Assembly (NCBI GenBank): GCA_029245955.1
Contig: JAQWOH010000089.1
Span: 19,082-83,081, forward strand
Direction: 5' to 3'
DNA from: Fuerstiella sp.
Lineage (GTDB): Bacteria > Planctomycetota > Planctomycetia > Planctomycetales > Planctomycetaceae
DNA length: 64,000 nucleotides
This document shows, in pieces, positions 53,310-61,933 of this stretch (position 1 is the stretch's first letter; each line of letters opens with the position of its first letter). Made by a program: the position numbers and the translations under genes. The notes beneath the pieces were generated by a model that was given only the letters and a program-made list of their open reading frames with translations, did not search any database and was not told the DNA's origin.

Positions 53310-56300
53310 ATGCTCAGAATAACGGACCCGCGAAAAAGAGAAACGTTGTTGTCATTGGCAACGGCATGGTGGGACTGCGTTTCTGCGAGAAGCTGGTCGA
53401 ATTCGATATGCAGCAGCGTTATCGCATCACCACATTCTGTGAAGAGCCGCGGGCCGCATACGATCGAGTCGGGTTGACGTCCTTCTTTGCCCATCGCGAT
53501 GCAGAAAAACTCATGCTGACGCGAATGGAGTGGTACCGTGAACACGGTGTGGAATTGCACCTGGGTGACCGCGCGAGCCGGATCGACCGGGAATTCTTTA
53601 CGGTTCATTCTGACAAGGGAGCGGAGATCGAGTACGACGCAGTTGTGCTGGCGACCGGGTCGTATCCGTTTGTACCGCCAATCCCAGGCATTGACAAAAA
53701 AGGTGTCTACGTTTACCGCACGATCGAGGACCTTGAACGGATTATCGAACATGCAGGAACCGCAAAACGAGCGGCCGTAATTGGTGGGGGCCTGCTGGGT
53801 CTCGAAGCAGCCAAGGCTGCCTATGACCTCGGCCTTGAAACGCATGTGGTTGAATTTGCGTCAAGACTCATGCCTCGCCAGATTGACGACGCCGGATCGC
53901 GGGTGCTGGTTGAGAAGATTGAAGAACTTGGCGTGAAGGTACATCTGAACACGGGAACCAAAGAGGTTCACGGAGACGGCCGCGTAGAACGTATGGAGTT
54001 TAACGACGGCGAATGGCTCGATGTGGACATGATCATTGTTTCAACCGGCATCCGTCCTCGCGACGAAGTTGCTCGCGAATGCAGCCTTGCTGTTGGTGAA
54101 CGTGGCGGCGTGGTCGTGAATGATCGACTGCAGACGTCGGATCCGGACATCTATGCGATCGGTGAAGTGGCGTTGCACGGCGGTATGATTTACGGTCTTG
54201 TGGCACCCGGCTACCAGATGGCGGAAAGTCTTGCGCGGAATCTATGCGGGGGCGATGAGCATTTCGGCGGGACGGATCTGTCAACCAAGCTGAAACTCAT
54301 GGGCGTCGATGTTGCCAGTTTTGGTGACTATGAAGCTGGCAGCGATCGCGCATTGCCCCTGACGTGGGAGGATCCCTTTGATGGCGTCTACAAGAAGCTG
54401 CTGTTCGACCTGCAGGGAACAACGTTGCTGGGCGGAATCCTGATCGGCGATGCCTCAGATTATGGCTCACTGTCCGCTATGGCCAGCGGCGGCATCCCTT
54501 TGCCCTGCAGGCCGGGTGAACTGATTATCGGTACGTCAGGCGGTGCCGCAATCGGCGGCGTTGAAAGCATGCCGGAAGAGGCTCAAATCTGTTCCTGCAA
54601 TAATGTATCCAAAGCTGCGATCTGTAAGGCGATTCGCGACAACGAACTTGACAGTGTGGGGCAGTTGAAATCCCGCACCAAAGCCGGCAACGGCTGTGGA
54701 GGTTGTCTGCCGCTGGTGACGGAATTGTTCAATGCAGAAATGAAATCGGTTGGGGTCGCTGTCTCGAATCACCTGTGCGAACACTTCGAATATTCCAGAA
54801 CTGAGTTATTCGCAATCATTAAGACGAAGGAACTAAAGACATTTGACGCTGTCGTTCAGGCATATGGCGCGGGGTATGGCTGTGAGGTCTGCAAGCCGGT
54901 GATCGCTTCCATACTGGCAACGCTGTGGAACGATGTAATTGTCAATCCGGAACATCTGACGTTGCAGGACACCAACGATCGCTTCCTGGCGAACGTCCAG
55001 CGTGGGGGTTCTTATTCTGTTGTTCCTCGCGTACCCGGTGGCGAAATCACGCCGGAGAAACTTGTCGTACTTGGACAAACGGCCCAAGAATTCGGACTCT
55101 ACAGCAAGATTACCGGGGCTCAGCGCGTCGACCTGTTCGGTGCTGAGCTGCATGACCTGCCTGTGATCTGGGAGCGTCTGGTGGATGCCGGATTCGAAAG
55201 TGGTCACGCGTACGGGAAATCGTTGCGGACGGTAAAAAGCTGTGTCGGAACCACCTGGTGCCGCTACGGAGTTCAGGACGCTGTGGGTTTCGCGATCCGA
55301 CTGGAGAATCGTTACAAAGGGCTGCGATCACCGCACAAGCTGAAGTCAGCTGTGTCAGGTTGCGTGCGGGAATGTGCTGAAGCACAGAGCAAGGATTTCG
55401 GGCTGGTTGCGACTGAGAACGGTTACAACCTGTATGTGTGCGGTAACGGCGGAGCGAAGCCGCGACACGCCGGCCTGTTGGTCGCAGACATCGACGAAGA
55501 CACGGCGATCCGGTACATCGACCGTTTTCTGATGTATTACTGCACGACGGCTGACAAGCTGATGCGGACTGCTCCCTGGCTGGACCAGCTTGAAGGCGGC
55601 TTCGATCATCTGCGGCAGGTGGTTATCGATGATAAACTGGACATCTGTAGTGAACTGGAACGGATGATGCAGAATGTTGTTGACACCTATCAATGTGAAT
55701 GGAAGGCAGTTGTCGACGACCCGGAAAAACGAAGAATATTTCGTCAGTTCGTGAACACGGACGAAAACGAACCGTGTATTGAGTTTGTCAACCAGCGTGG
55801 TCAGCAACGACCTGGCGACTGGCCGACGGAATTCGTTTCTCTGGGACAAAGTCAGGCGCTTGATATTCGAGGTCAGGAAGAAACAGAAGACGTAGAAACC
55901 CGCTGGGTACAGGTGGGGCTGACGTCTGACTTTCCAGTGGATGGTGGTGCGACGATCAAGTACGGTGGGGTCCAGATTGCTGTGTTCAACTTTGTGAGCC
56001 GCTGTGAGTGGTATGCCTGTCAGCAGATGTGTCCTCATCGCAAAGCCTTTGTTCTGTCGCGGGGGATCATTGGTGATGCCAAAGGTGTTCCCAAGGTTGC
56101 CTGCCCGTTGCATAAGAAGACATTCAGTCTGGAAAATGGCCAGTGCACAAGTGACGAAGATTACTCCGTTCGCGTCTTTCCGGTGAAAATCGAAAACGAC
56201 GTTGTGTATCTCGATCTGCCGCAGATTGAGGTGCTTGACAGACTGCTCGCCACAGAAATCGGCTGTCATCTGGCGACTTCCTGCAAGACAAGTGTGCCGC

Positions 56301-56332
56301 AGGAGACCGTTGTGGCTGTCGCTGGCGTCTGA
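53306..56332 (+). CDS. nirB: NAD(P)H nitrite reductase, NirB with fused NirD Rieske domain
   Basis: A 1008-residue assimilatory nitrite reductase. In order: FAD/NAD domains (VVVIGNGMVGLRFCEKL at 13-30, and AAVIGGGLLGLEAAKAA); a BFD-like [2Fe-2S] domain (C429, C431, C464, C467); a second BFD-like part with GYGCEVCKP; the sirohaem/ferredoxin-like core with the [4Fe-4S]-sirohaem cysteines C646, C652, C686 and C690; and a C-terminal Rieske-type domain with C909/H911 and C933/H936. NirD is a separate subunit in E. coli; here it is fused. Unlike most NirD, which lack the ligands, this Rieske site is complete. It reduces nitrite to ammonium. Confidence 0.93.
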   Translation: MNAQNNGPAKKRNVVVIGNGMVGLRFCEKLVEFDMQQRYRITTFCEEPRAAYDRVGLTSFFAHRDAEKLMLTRMEWYREHGVELHLGDRASRIDREFFTVHSDKGAEIEYDAVVLATGSYPFVPPIPGIDKKGVYVYRTIEDLERIIEHAGTAKRAAVIGGGLLGLEAAKAAYDLGLETHVVEFASRLMPRQIDDAGSRVLVEKIEELGVKVHLNTGTKEVHGDGRVERMEFNDGEWLDVDMIIVSTGIRPRDEVARECSLAVGERGGVVVNDRLQTSDPDIYAIGEVALHGGMIYGLVAPGYQMAESLARNLCGGDEHFGGTDLSTKLKLMGVDVASFGDYEAGSDRALPLTWEDPFDGVYKKLLFDLQGTTLLGGILIGDASDYGSLSAMASGGIPLPCRPGELIIGTSGGAAIGGVESMPEEAQICSCNNVSKAAICKAIRDNELDSVGQLKSRTKAGNGCGGCLPLVTELFNAEMKSVGVAVSNHLCEHFEYSRTELFAIIKTKELKTFDAVVQAYGAGYGCEVCKPVIASILATLWNDVIVNPEHLTLQDTNDRFLANVQRGGSYSVVPRVPGGEITPEKLVVLGQTAQEFGLYSKITGAQRVDLFGAELHDLPVIWERLVDAGFESGHAYGKSLRTVKSCVGTTWCRYGVQDAVGFAIRLENRYKGLRSPHKLKSAVSGCVRECAEAQSKDFGLVATENGYNLYVCGNGGAKPRHAGLLVADIDEDTAIRYIDRFLMYYCTTADKLMRTAPWLDQLEGGFDHLRQVVIDDKLDICSELERMMQNVVDTYQCEWKAVVDDPEKRRIFRQFVNTDENEPCIEFVNQRGQQRPGDWPTEFVSLGQSQALDIRGQEETEDVETRWVQVGLTSDFPVDGGATIKYGGVQIAVFNFVSRCEWYACQQMCPHRKAFVLSRGIIGDAKGVPKVACPLHKKTFSLENGQCTSDEDYSVRVFPVKIENDVVYLDLPQIEVLDRLLATEIGCHLATSCKTSVPQETVVAVAGV

Positions 56333-56334
56333 TC

Positions 56335-58071
56335 ATGCCGGAATCTCTGAAACCATCCTCGGAACAACGCAGCACCGATGCAGACAGAATCGAGTTACCG
56401 GTCCTGAACAGTGCGCGTCGTCCGCATGGTGGTCCCACGCTGATAAAACTGCTGCTGCGCGAACAACAGGAATTGACCGCTGCCGATCTGTTTTCACAAG
56501 ATCATGCGGCCGGGACAATTCCCGATCAGGCCCGCTACTACTCGAAGCTGCTGCCGGCGGCGCCGCCGGGCCCCGGTCAGCAGTACGCGTTCGATGTGGA
56601 TCTGGATCGTTGTAGTGGGTGCAAGGCATGCGTCACCGCATGTCATTCGCTGAACGGACTGGATGAGGATGAAACCTGGCGTGACGTTGGGTTACTGCTT
56701 GGCGGCACGGCATCCAGTCCTGCGATGCAGCACGTTACGACAACCTGTCATCACTGCCTTGAGCCTGCTTGCATGACGGCCTGTCCGGTGGACGCTTACG
56801 AGAAAAACCCGGTTACCGGCATTGTCCGGCACCTGGATGATCAGTGCTTCGGTTGCCAGTATTGCACGCTGGCCTGTCCGTATGACGTTCCCAAATACAA
56901 CGCCAGCAGGGGCATTGTGCGGAAATGCGATATGTGCAGCGATCGACTGGCGGTCGCTGAGGCACCGGCATGCGTTCAGGCATGTCCGCACGAAGCGATT
57001 GCGATCAATGTTGTCGACGCGCAGCAGGTTTTGGAGAACTCGGAAGCCGATCACTTTCTGCCTGGTGCTCCGGACCCTCAATTCACTCTGCCCACGACGC
57101 ACTTCCGGACGTCGCGCGCGTTCCCGCGGAACATGCTGCCAGTGGATTATCATGCTGTCAACCGGCAGCATCCGCACTGGCCATTGATTGTGATGCTGGT
57201 ACTGACTCAGTTGTCGGTAGGGGCGTTTATCGTCGGGCAGGTGCTGCAGTCCAGACTGCCCGCTTCGCTGTTAACGGCCTTTCAGCAGTTTCACTCAACC
57301 AGCGCGCTGGGTTTTGGTCTGTTGGCGCTGGCCGCCAGTACGATGCATCTGGGGCGACCGCAGTACGCCTTTCGCGCGGTTGTCGGGCTTCGTCATTCCT
57401 GGCTGAGTCGGGAAATCGTTGCATTCGGGGCATTTGCCGGCGTTGCCTGCATGTTTGCCGGCGTTTGCTGGTACCGACCTGCGAACTGGCTTGTGCCGAC
57501 GCTCGGCTGGCTGGTTGTGGTCACCGGACTGGCCGGCATCTTTTGCTCTGTGATGATCTACGTATTTACCGACAGAGAATTCTGGAGCTTCGGTACAACG
57601 ACAGCGAAGTTTGCTCTGACGTCCACCATTCTGGGAATTGCCGCGACGTGGCTGTCGATTCTGGTGTTTGGAAGCTTTGTCGATACACCGACTGCGGGAA
57701 TCCTTGCGCGGCGGGCCGGAGTTCCTCTGATCCAGGGATTGATCATTTCTACTGCTGCCAAGTTGATTCTTGAGGCGTCGCTCTTTCGGCACCTCACGCG
57801 TCGCAGACAATCGCTGCTCAAGCGATCTGCTCGGCTGATGGTGGGGCCACTCGCCGGCTCGATCTTCGCTCGCATCGCCTGCGGGCTGTTGGGAGGAATT
57901 GTCATGCCGTTATTTCTGTGGAACGAACTTTCGACAGATCAGTCGCGTGGACTGTTTCAGGTAATATCAGTGGCCATGCTGTTCGCTGCGTGTCTGGTTG
58001 GTGAAATGCTGGAGCGGTACCAGTTTTTCGCTGCCTGTGCAAAACCTCGTATGCCGGGGTCTGTTTCGTAA
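56335..58071 (+). CDS. Fused 4-cluster ferredoxin (DmsB-like) and DmsC-like membrane anchor
   Basis: A 578-residue protein, 2 bases after nirB. Residues 1-85 are unassigned. Residues 85-225 carry four [4Fe-4S] sites: CSGCKACVTAC, CHHCLEPACMTAC, CFGCQYCTLAC and CDMCSDRL with ACVQACP. From about 285 to 570 lie eight or so membrane segments of the DmsC/NrfD-like quinol-oxidising type. This fuses the B and C subunits of a DMSO-reductase-type complex. In this operon it should pass electrons from quinol to the nitrate reductase encoded next. Confidence 0.88.
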   Translation: MPESLKPSSEQRSTDADRIELPVLNSARRPHGGPTLIKLLLREQQELTAADLFSQDHAAGTIPDQARYYSKLLPAAPPGPGQQYAFDVDLDRCSGCKACVTACHSLNGLDEDETWRDVGLLLGGTASSPAMQHVTTTCHHCLEPACMTACPVDAYEKNPVTGIVRHLDDQCFGCQYCTLACPYDVPKYNASRGIVRKCDMCSDRLAVAEAPACVQACPHEAIAINVVDAQQVLENSEADHFLPGAPDPQFTLPTTHFRTSRAFPRNMLPVDYHAVNRQHPHWPLIVMLVLTQLSVGAFIVGQVLQSRLPASLLTAFQQFHSTSALGFGLLALAASTMHLGRPQYAFRAVVGLRHSWLSREIVAFGAFAGVACMFAGVCWYRPANWLVPTLGWLVVVTGLAGIFCSVMIYVFTDREFWSFGTTTAKFALTSTILGIAATWLSILVFGSFVDTPTAGILARRAGVPLIQGLIISTAAKLILEASLFRHLTRRRQSLLKRSARLMVGPLAGSIFARIACGLLGGIVMPLFLWNELSTDQSRGLFQVISVAMLFAACLVGEMLERYQFFAACAKPRMPGSVS

Positions 58072-58251
58072 CGTCTTCATTCCAGCGATCGCTTCGTCTC
58101 GCTCTGAATCTTAACACTCGGCCCCGGACTCCGGTCTGAAATCGCAAATTCCCGATGCTTTGCTTCGTTCCCAAATCGTTGCCGACGCGACGTCCAACAG
58201 CGAAGCGGAGTTTCGTGGATAGGTGTTCCCCGGCCGGAACCTGGGGGAAAG

Positions 58252-60450
58252 ATGAATATGAACAACACGTTTACATCGCTGCTGCACCGTTCCGACGGCC
58301 CCCTGACGTGCGAGTTGCTGCGTGAACCTGGAAACTTCGGTCTTGGCCAGGTACCTGTACAGATGAAGCCCGATGCCACGACAGACATGGTCTGCGGATA
58401 CTGTTCGACGGGCTGCAGTCTGCGGATTCATCGCAGGGACGGCGCCGCGACAAGCCTGACACCAAACACGGAATATCCCGTTAATCTGGGAATGGCCTGT
58501 CCGAAGGGCTGGGAGGCACTTACTGTGCTCGACTCGCCGGACCGTGCGACAACCCCGCTGTTGCGCGATGAAACCGGGCGTCGCGTCCCCGTTGACTGGG
58601 ACCGCGCAATGCAGGCGTTTACCGAACGTTTCAAGACCATTCAGGCAGAACATGGTCAGCATTCCGTCGCTTTTCTCGGCACAGGGCAGATTGCTACGGA
58701 AGAGATGGCATTTCTGGGGGCACTGACCAAGTTTGGCATGGGCCTGTTGCACGGTGACGGCAATACGAGGCAGTGCATGGCGACTTCCGTTGTCGCTTAC
58801 AAACAGGCATTCGGCTTTGACGCGCCACCATACACTTACTCAGACTTTGAAGAGTCCGACGTGATTGTGCTGATCGGAAGCAATCTTTGTATCACCCATC
58901 CGATCATGTGGGAACGCGTCATGCGGAACCCGCACTCGCCTGAGATCGTCGTTGTCGATCCACGGTTGACCGAAACGGGGGTGAACGCGACTCAGCACGT
59001 AGCACTGTCTCCGAAGTCTGATCTGACGTTGTTGTACGGTATTGCACGTATTCTGATCGAAAACGGATGGATTGATACCGATTATATTACCGCTCACACG
59101 AACGGCTTTGACGAATTCGCGGAATACGTGATTCAGTTTACCGATGACTGCGTAACGGCGGAGACCGGTCTGTTACGCAGTCAGATTCATCGCCTCGCAG
59201 CAACGATTCACCATGGCAAACGCGTTTCGTTCTGGTGGACGATGGGTGTCAACCAAAGTCATCAGGGTGTCCGTACGGCTCAGGCTATAATCAACCTGGC
59301 TCTGATGACGGGAAACATGGGACGGCCCGGCACCGGGGCTAACAGCATTACCGGACAGTGCAATGCGATGGGCTCGCGGCTGTTCAGCAACACGACCAGC
59401 CTGCTGGGCGGGCACGATTTCACTAACGCACAGCACCGCGAGAAAATCGCCGGTATACTGGGCATCGATCCTGAGCTTGTGCCGCGCCGGAACAGCCTGC
59501 CGTACCATAAAATCATGGAAGGGATTCTTAGTGGCCGGATTCGCGGACTGTGGGTTGTGTGCACGAATCCGGCACATTCATGGATCAATCAGAGTCAGTG
59601 CCGCGACATTCTGGAACGCCTGGATTTTCTGGTCGTGCAGGACATGTACGCCAACACAGAAACGGCTCAGATGGCGGATCTGATCCTACCCGCAGCTGGC
59701 TGGGGCGAAAAGGAAGGCACGTTTGTCAATTCGGAACGTCGCATTGCAGTGATCAGGAAAGTTGCACAGGCTCCGGGGCTGGTGCTGTCTGACTTCAATA
59801 TCTTCAAACTGGTCGCCCATTACTGGGGCTGTGCTGACATGTTCGAACACTGGCAGTCGCCGCAGGACGTGTTCCAGCTTCTGAAAAAATGTTCTGCCGG
59901 TCAACCCTGTGATTTCACGGGGGTCGAAGATTATGAGTTTCTGAATTTGCACGGCGGTGTTCAATGGCCGTGCCGGGATGCGACCGCGGCTGACCTCCAG
60001 GAACGTCGGTTGTTCGAGGATGGCCGTTATTATCATTCAGACGGCCGTGCCAGATTTGTGTTTGAAGATCCGCGGCCTCTGACGGAGCGACCAAACGACA
60101 ACTTTCCCTTCATCCTGCTGACCGGCCGTGGGACGGCATCTCAGTGGCATACACAGACGCGTACTCGCAACTCAGCGGTGCTGCGGAAACTGTACCCGAA
60201 AGACATCTTCGTGGAGATAAACCCGGGCGATGCCCGCCAATTGCAAATCGGTCCGGATGATAAGGCGGTCGTGGAATCTCAGCGGGGCCGCGTGCTGGCT
60301 CGCGCCGTTCTGACACACGCTGTGCAGCCCGGACAGGTCTTTATTCCCATGCATTATCAGGCCGCGAATCAACTCACCGACGCCGTTTTCGACCCGCATT
60401 CCGGGCAGCCTTCGTACAAGGCCTGTGCCGTGCGAATCGCACGAAACTGA
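58252..60450 (+). CDS. nasA: Assimilatory nitrate reductase, molybdopterin catalytic subunit
   Basis: A 732-residue Mo-bisMGD enzyme of the NarB/NasA type. The [4Fe-4S] site is MVCGYCSTGC (C48, C51, C55) with C83 in MACPKG. The Mo-ligand region is GDGNTRQCMATSVVAYK, where the cysteine is the likely Mo ligand as in other assimilatory enzymes. MGNMGRPGTGANSITGQCNAMG-like motifs mark the cofactor site (the segment near 360). No C-terminal BFD domain is present, unlike proteobacterial NasA. The start follows a GGGGGAAAG site. A 180-base gap separates it from the preceding gene, but it stays on the same strand. Electrons probably come from the DmsBC-like protein. Confidence 0.93.
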   Translation: MNMNNTFTSLLHRSDGPLTCELLREPGNFGLGQVPVQMKPDATTDMVCGYCSTGCSLRIHRRDGAATSLTPNTEYPVNLGMACPKGWEALTVLDSPDRATTPLLRDETGRRVPVDWDRAMQAFTERFKTIQAEHGQHSVAFLGTGQIATEEMAFLGALTKFGMGLLHGDGNTRQCMATSVVAYKQAFGFDAPPYTYSDFEESDVIVLIGSNLCITHPIMWERVMRNPHSPEIVVVDPRLTETGVNATQHVALSPKSDLTLLYGIARILIENGWIDTDYITAHTNGFDEFAEYVIQFTDDCVTAETGLLRSQIHRLAATIHHGKRVSFWWTMGVNQSHQGVRTAQAIINLALMTGNMGRPGTGANSITGQCNAMGSRLFSNTTSLLGGHDFTNAQHREKIAGILGIDPELVPRRNSLPYHKIMEGILSGRIRGLWVVCTNPAHSWINQSQCRDILERLDFLVVQDMYANTETAQMADLILPAAGWGEKEGTFVNSERRIAVIRKVAQAPGLVLSDFNIFKLVAHYWGCADMFEHWQSPQDVFQLLKKCSAGQPCDFTGVEDYEFLNLHGGVQWPCRDATAADLQERRLFEDGRYYHSDGRARFVFEDPRPLTERPNDNFPFILLTGRGTASQWHTQTRTRNSAVLRKLYPKDIFVEINPGDARQLQIGPDDKAVVESQRGRVLARAVLTHAVQPGQVFIPMHYQAANQLTDAVFDPHSGQPSYKACAVRIARN

Positions 60451-60662
60451 GAGGCAGTGGAACGGCCAACCGGAATGACGCCTGTCGACAGCTGTGCGTT
60501 TGACGACTGGGACATCGTTTCACCAGAGGTCCTGTGGCGCAGTTCGTTCACTGCCGGTGTTCCCGAAAGCCACACTAAGCCGTCTGAAGTTCGAGCGGAG
60601 GGGGATGGCTGAGTGATTTAGGTCCGGGCGAACGCGTGCCCTTCAGCGGCCTCACGGGTATT

Positions 60663-60684
60663 CGGGGCGGTCAGACTTGCCCCG
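60663..60684. terminator. Possible terminator hairpin after the nitrate operon
   Basis: CGGGGC and GCCCCG form a 6-base stem with a 10-base loop in the gap between the convergent nitrate reductase gene and the small membrane protein gene. There is no T-tract. Confidence 0.3.
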
Positions 60685-60733
60685 CATACGGGCTCGTTAC
60701 ACAGACATGCCGCGATTGCACGTGTTTCATATA

Positions 60734-61174
60734 TCAACTGGATTCGTTGCGTGGCTCGAGGCCGTGAGCCTGTCGTACCTCGGCAAGGGCCTGTTGCAAT
60801 GTCTTGCAGGCGCGCTTATGACGGCGTTCCAGTTGGCCTGCATAGACGCGAGAAGCGATCGCGTCGCTTAGTGCGAGCAGAATTAACCACAGGGCCAGCA
60901 TTAACATTCCAATCACATAGCATGTGGCGAAGATCGGAGATTCTTCGAAAACTTGCAGATAACCGCAGAGGCCAATCAGCGAGCCCAATGTCACCGTTAA
61001 TGCTGATGTTTGCATTCTTCTGGCATATTGGTGAGCAAAGAACCGGCGATCTGACTCCGACAGTTCAGTATCGGTCTTGTGACGTCGGTGCGCGCGAACG
61101 TGAAAACAGATGAGTGCAATTCCCAGGGAGGCCACGATGGAACCGAAGCCAAGATATGTGGTTGCATTCGGCAT
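60734..61174 (-). CDS. Small membrane protein of unknown function
   Basis: A 146-residue protein, not recognised. It has three hydrophobic segments: residues about 6-24 (YLGFGSIVASLGIALICF), 57-74, and 81-102 (FATCYVIGMLMLALWLILLA), with basic loops and a charged helical tail (YAGQLERRHKRACKTLQQAL). It is monocistronic and convergent with the nitrate operon. Ribosome site is weak. Confidence 0.6.
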   Translation of the reverse strand: MPNATTYLGFGSIVASLGIALICFHVRAHRRHKTDTELSESDRRFFAHQYARRMQTSALTVTLGSLIGLCGYLQVFEESPIFATCYVIGMLMLALWLILLALSDAIASRVYAGQLERRHKRACKTLQQALAEVRQAHGLEPRNESS

Positions 61175-61933
61175 AGTAGAAAATCCCGTTTAGAGCACTT
61201 TTTAGAGAGATGTGATGCCGAGGCTCGTGGCGAAACCACTCTCGTTATGCGAAAGGCATTCTTAGCAGCCCCATCAGGGCAGAAAGGCTGTAGTCGACCC
61301 CACCCCGCGCTCATTCTTGCATTCTTATTATGACACTCGTTGCGGGGCCTCGTAGTAGCCGGAACAGAAGTTGCAATTGACGTTCCTCGTCATCCGGCTT
61401 TAAGAAAAATTTGGTAAGACAGCGTAACTTGTTATGTGAATTCCGTTTACAGATATTCGCACGGTAAATCGATGTTGCGGCAACTTTGCCCGTATGGAGC
61501 GAATTACCGTAACATTTTGAGCGATCAAGCGAATTTGCTGCAGTGTGATCATTTTGACTGCGATATGTGACCTTGAAGGTACAGAGTTGGTGTAAGGATC
61601 TGCCACTGTGGTGTCGTCTAACCAACAGAGTAGACAAAACACACATGTTCGTCGATCCGTTGGAAACTAGCAACTTTGTTCAGAATCGACGAACGCTTTT
61701 GTAATAGAAGCGTCCTAGTTTTACCTATTTACAACATCGGCTTTGTGTCTTTCCGGGATTCACATCGTGATTTTCGAGACAGGCTTGCGGAAAGAATTAA
61801 CAGCCCATGAAGGGCAAATTATGGCTTGGGGGTGTCGTGACCAGGACGGTCGCAGCGCAATCCGGCACGGGTTTTGCCAGAAGCCAGTGCAGTTGGTCGC
61901 CAGTCTGGCGGCATATACAGAAGGAGAAATGAC
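61175..61933. other. Long AT-richer leader upstream of the sigma factor gene
   Basis: A 759-base non-coding stretch between divergent genes, by eye richer in A and T than the flanking genes. It holds two GCGAATT copies near 61498 and 61529 and several TTTAC/GTAAA pairs, but no promoter with a clear -35/-10 match. Short open frames here have no ribosome sites. Its length suggests a regulated promoter or untranslated leader for the sigma factor. Confidence 0.4.

Noticed and set aside
52739..53845. 368-codon minus-strand frame across the nitrate transporter and nirB
   Set aside because: It spans two well-supported genes and its translation matches nothing.
55355..56269. 304-codon minus-strand frame inside nirB
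   Set aside because: Antisense shadow of the sirohaem and Rieske domains.
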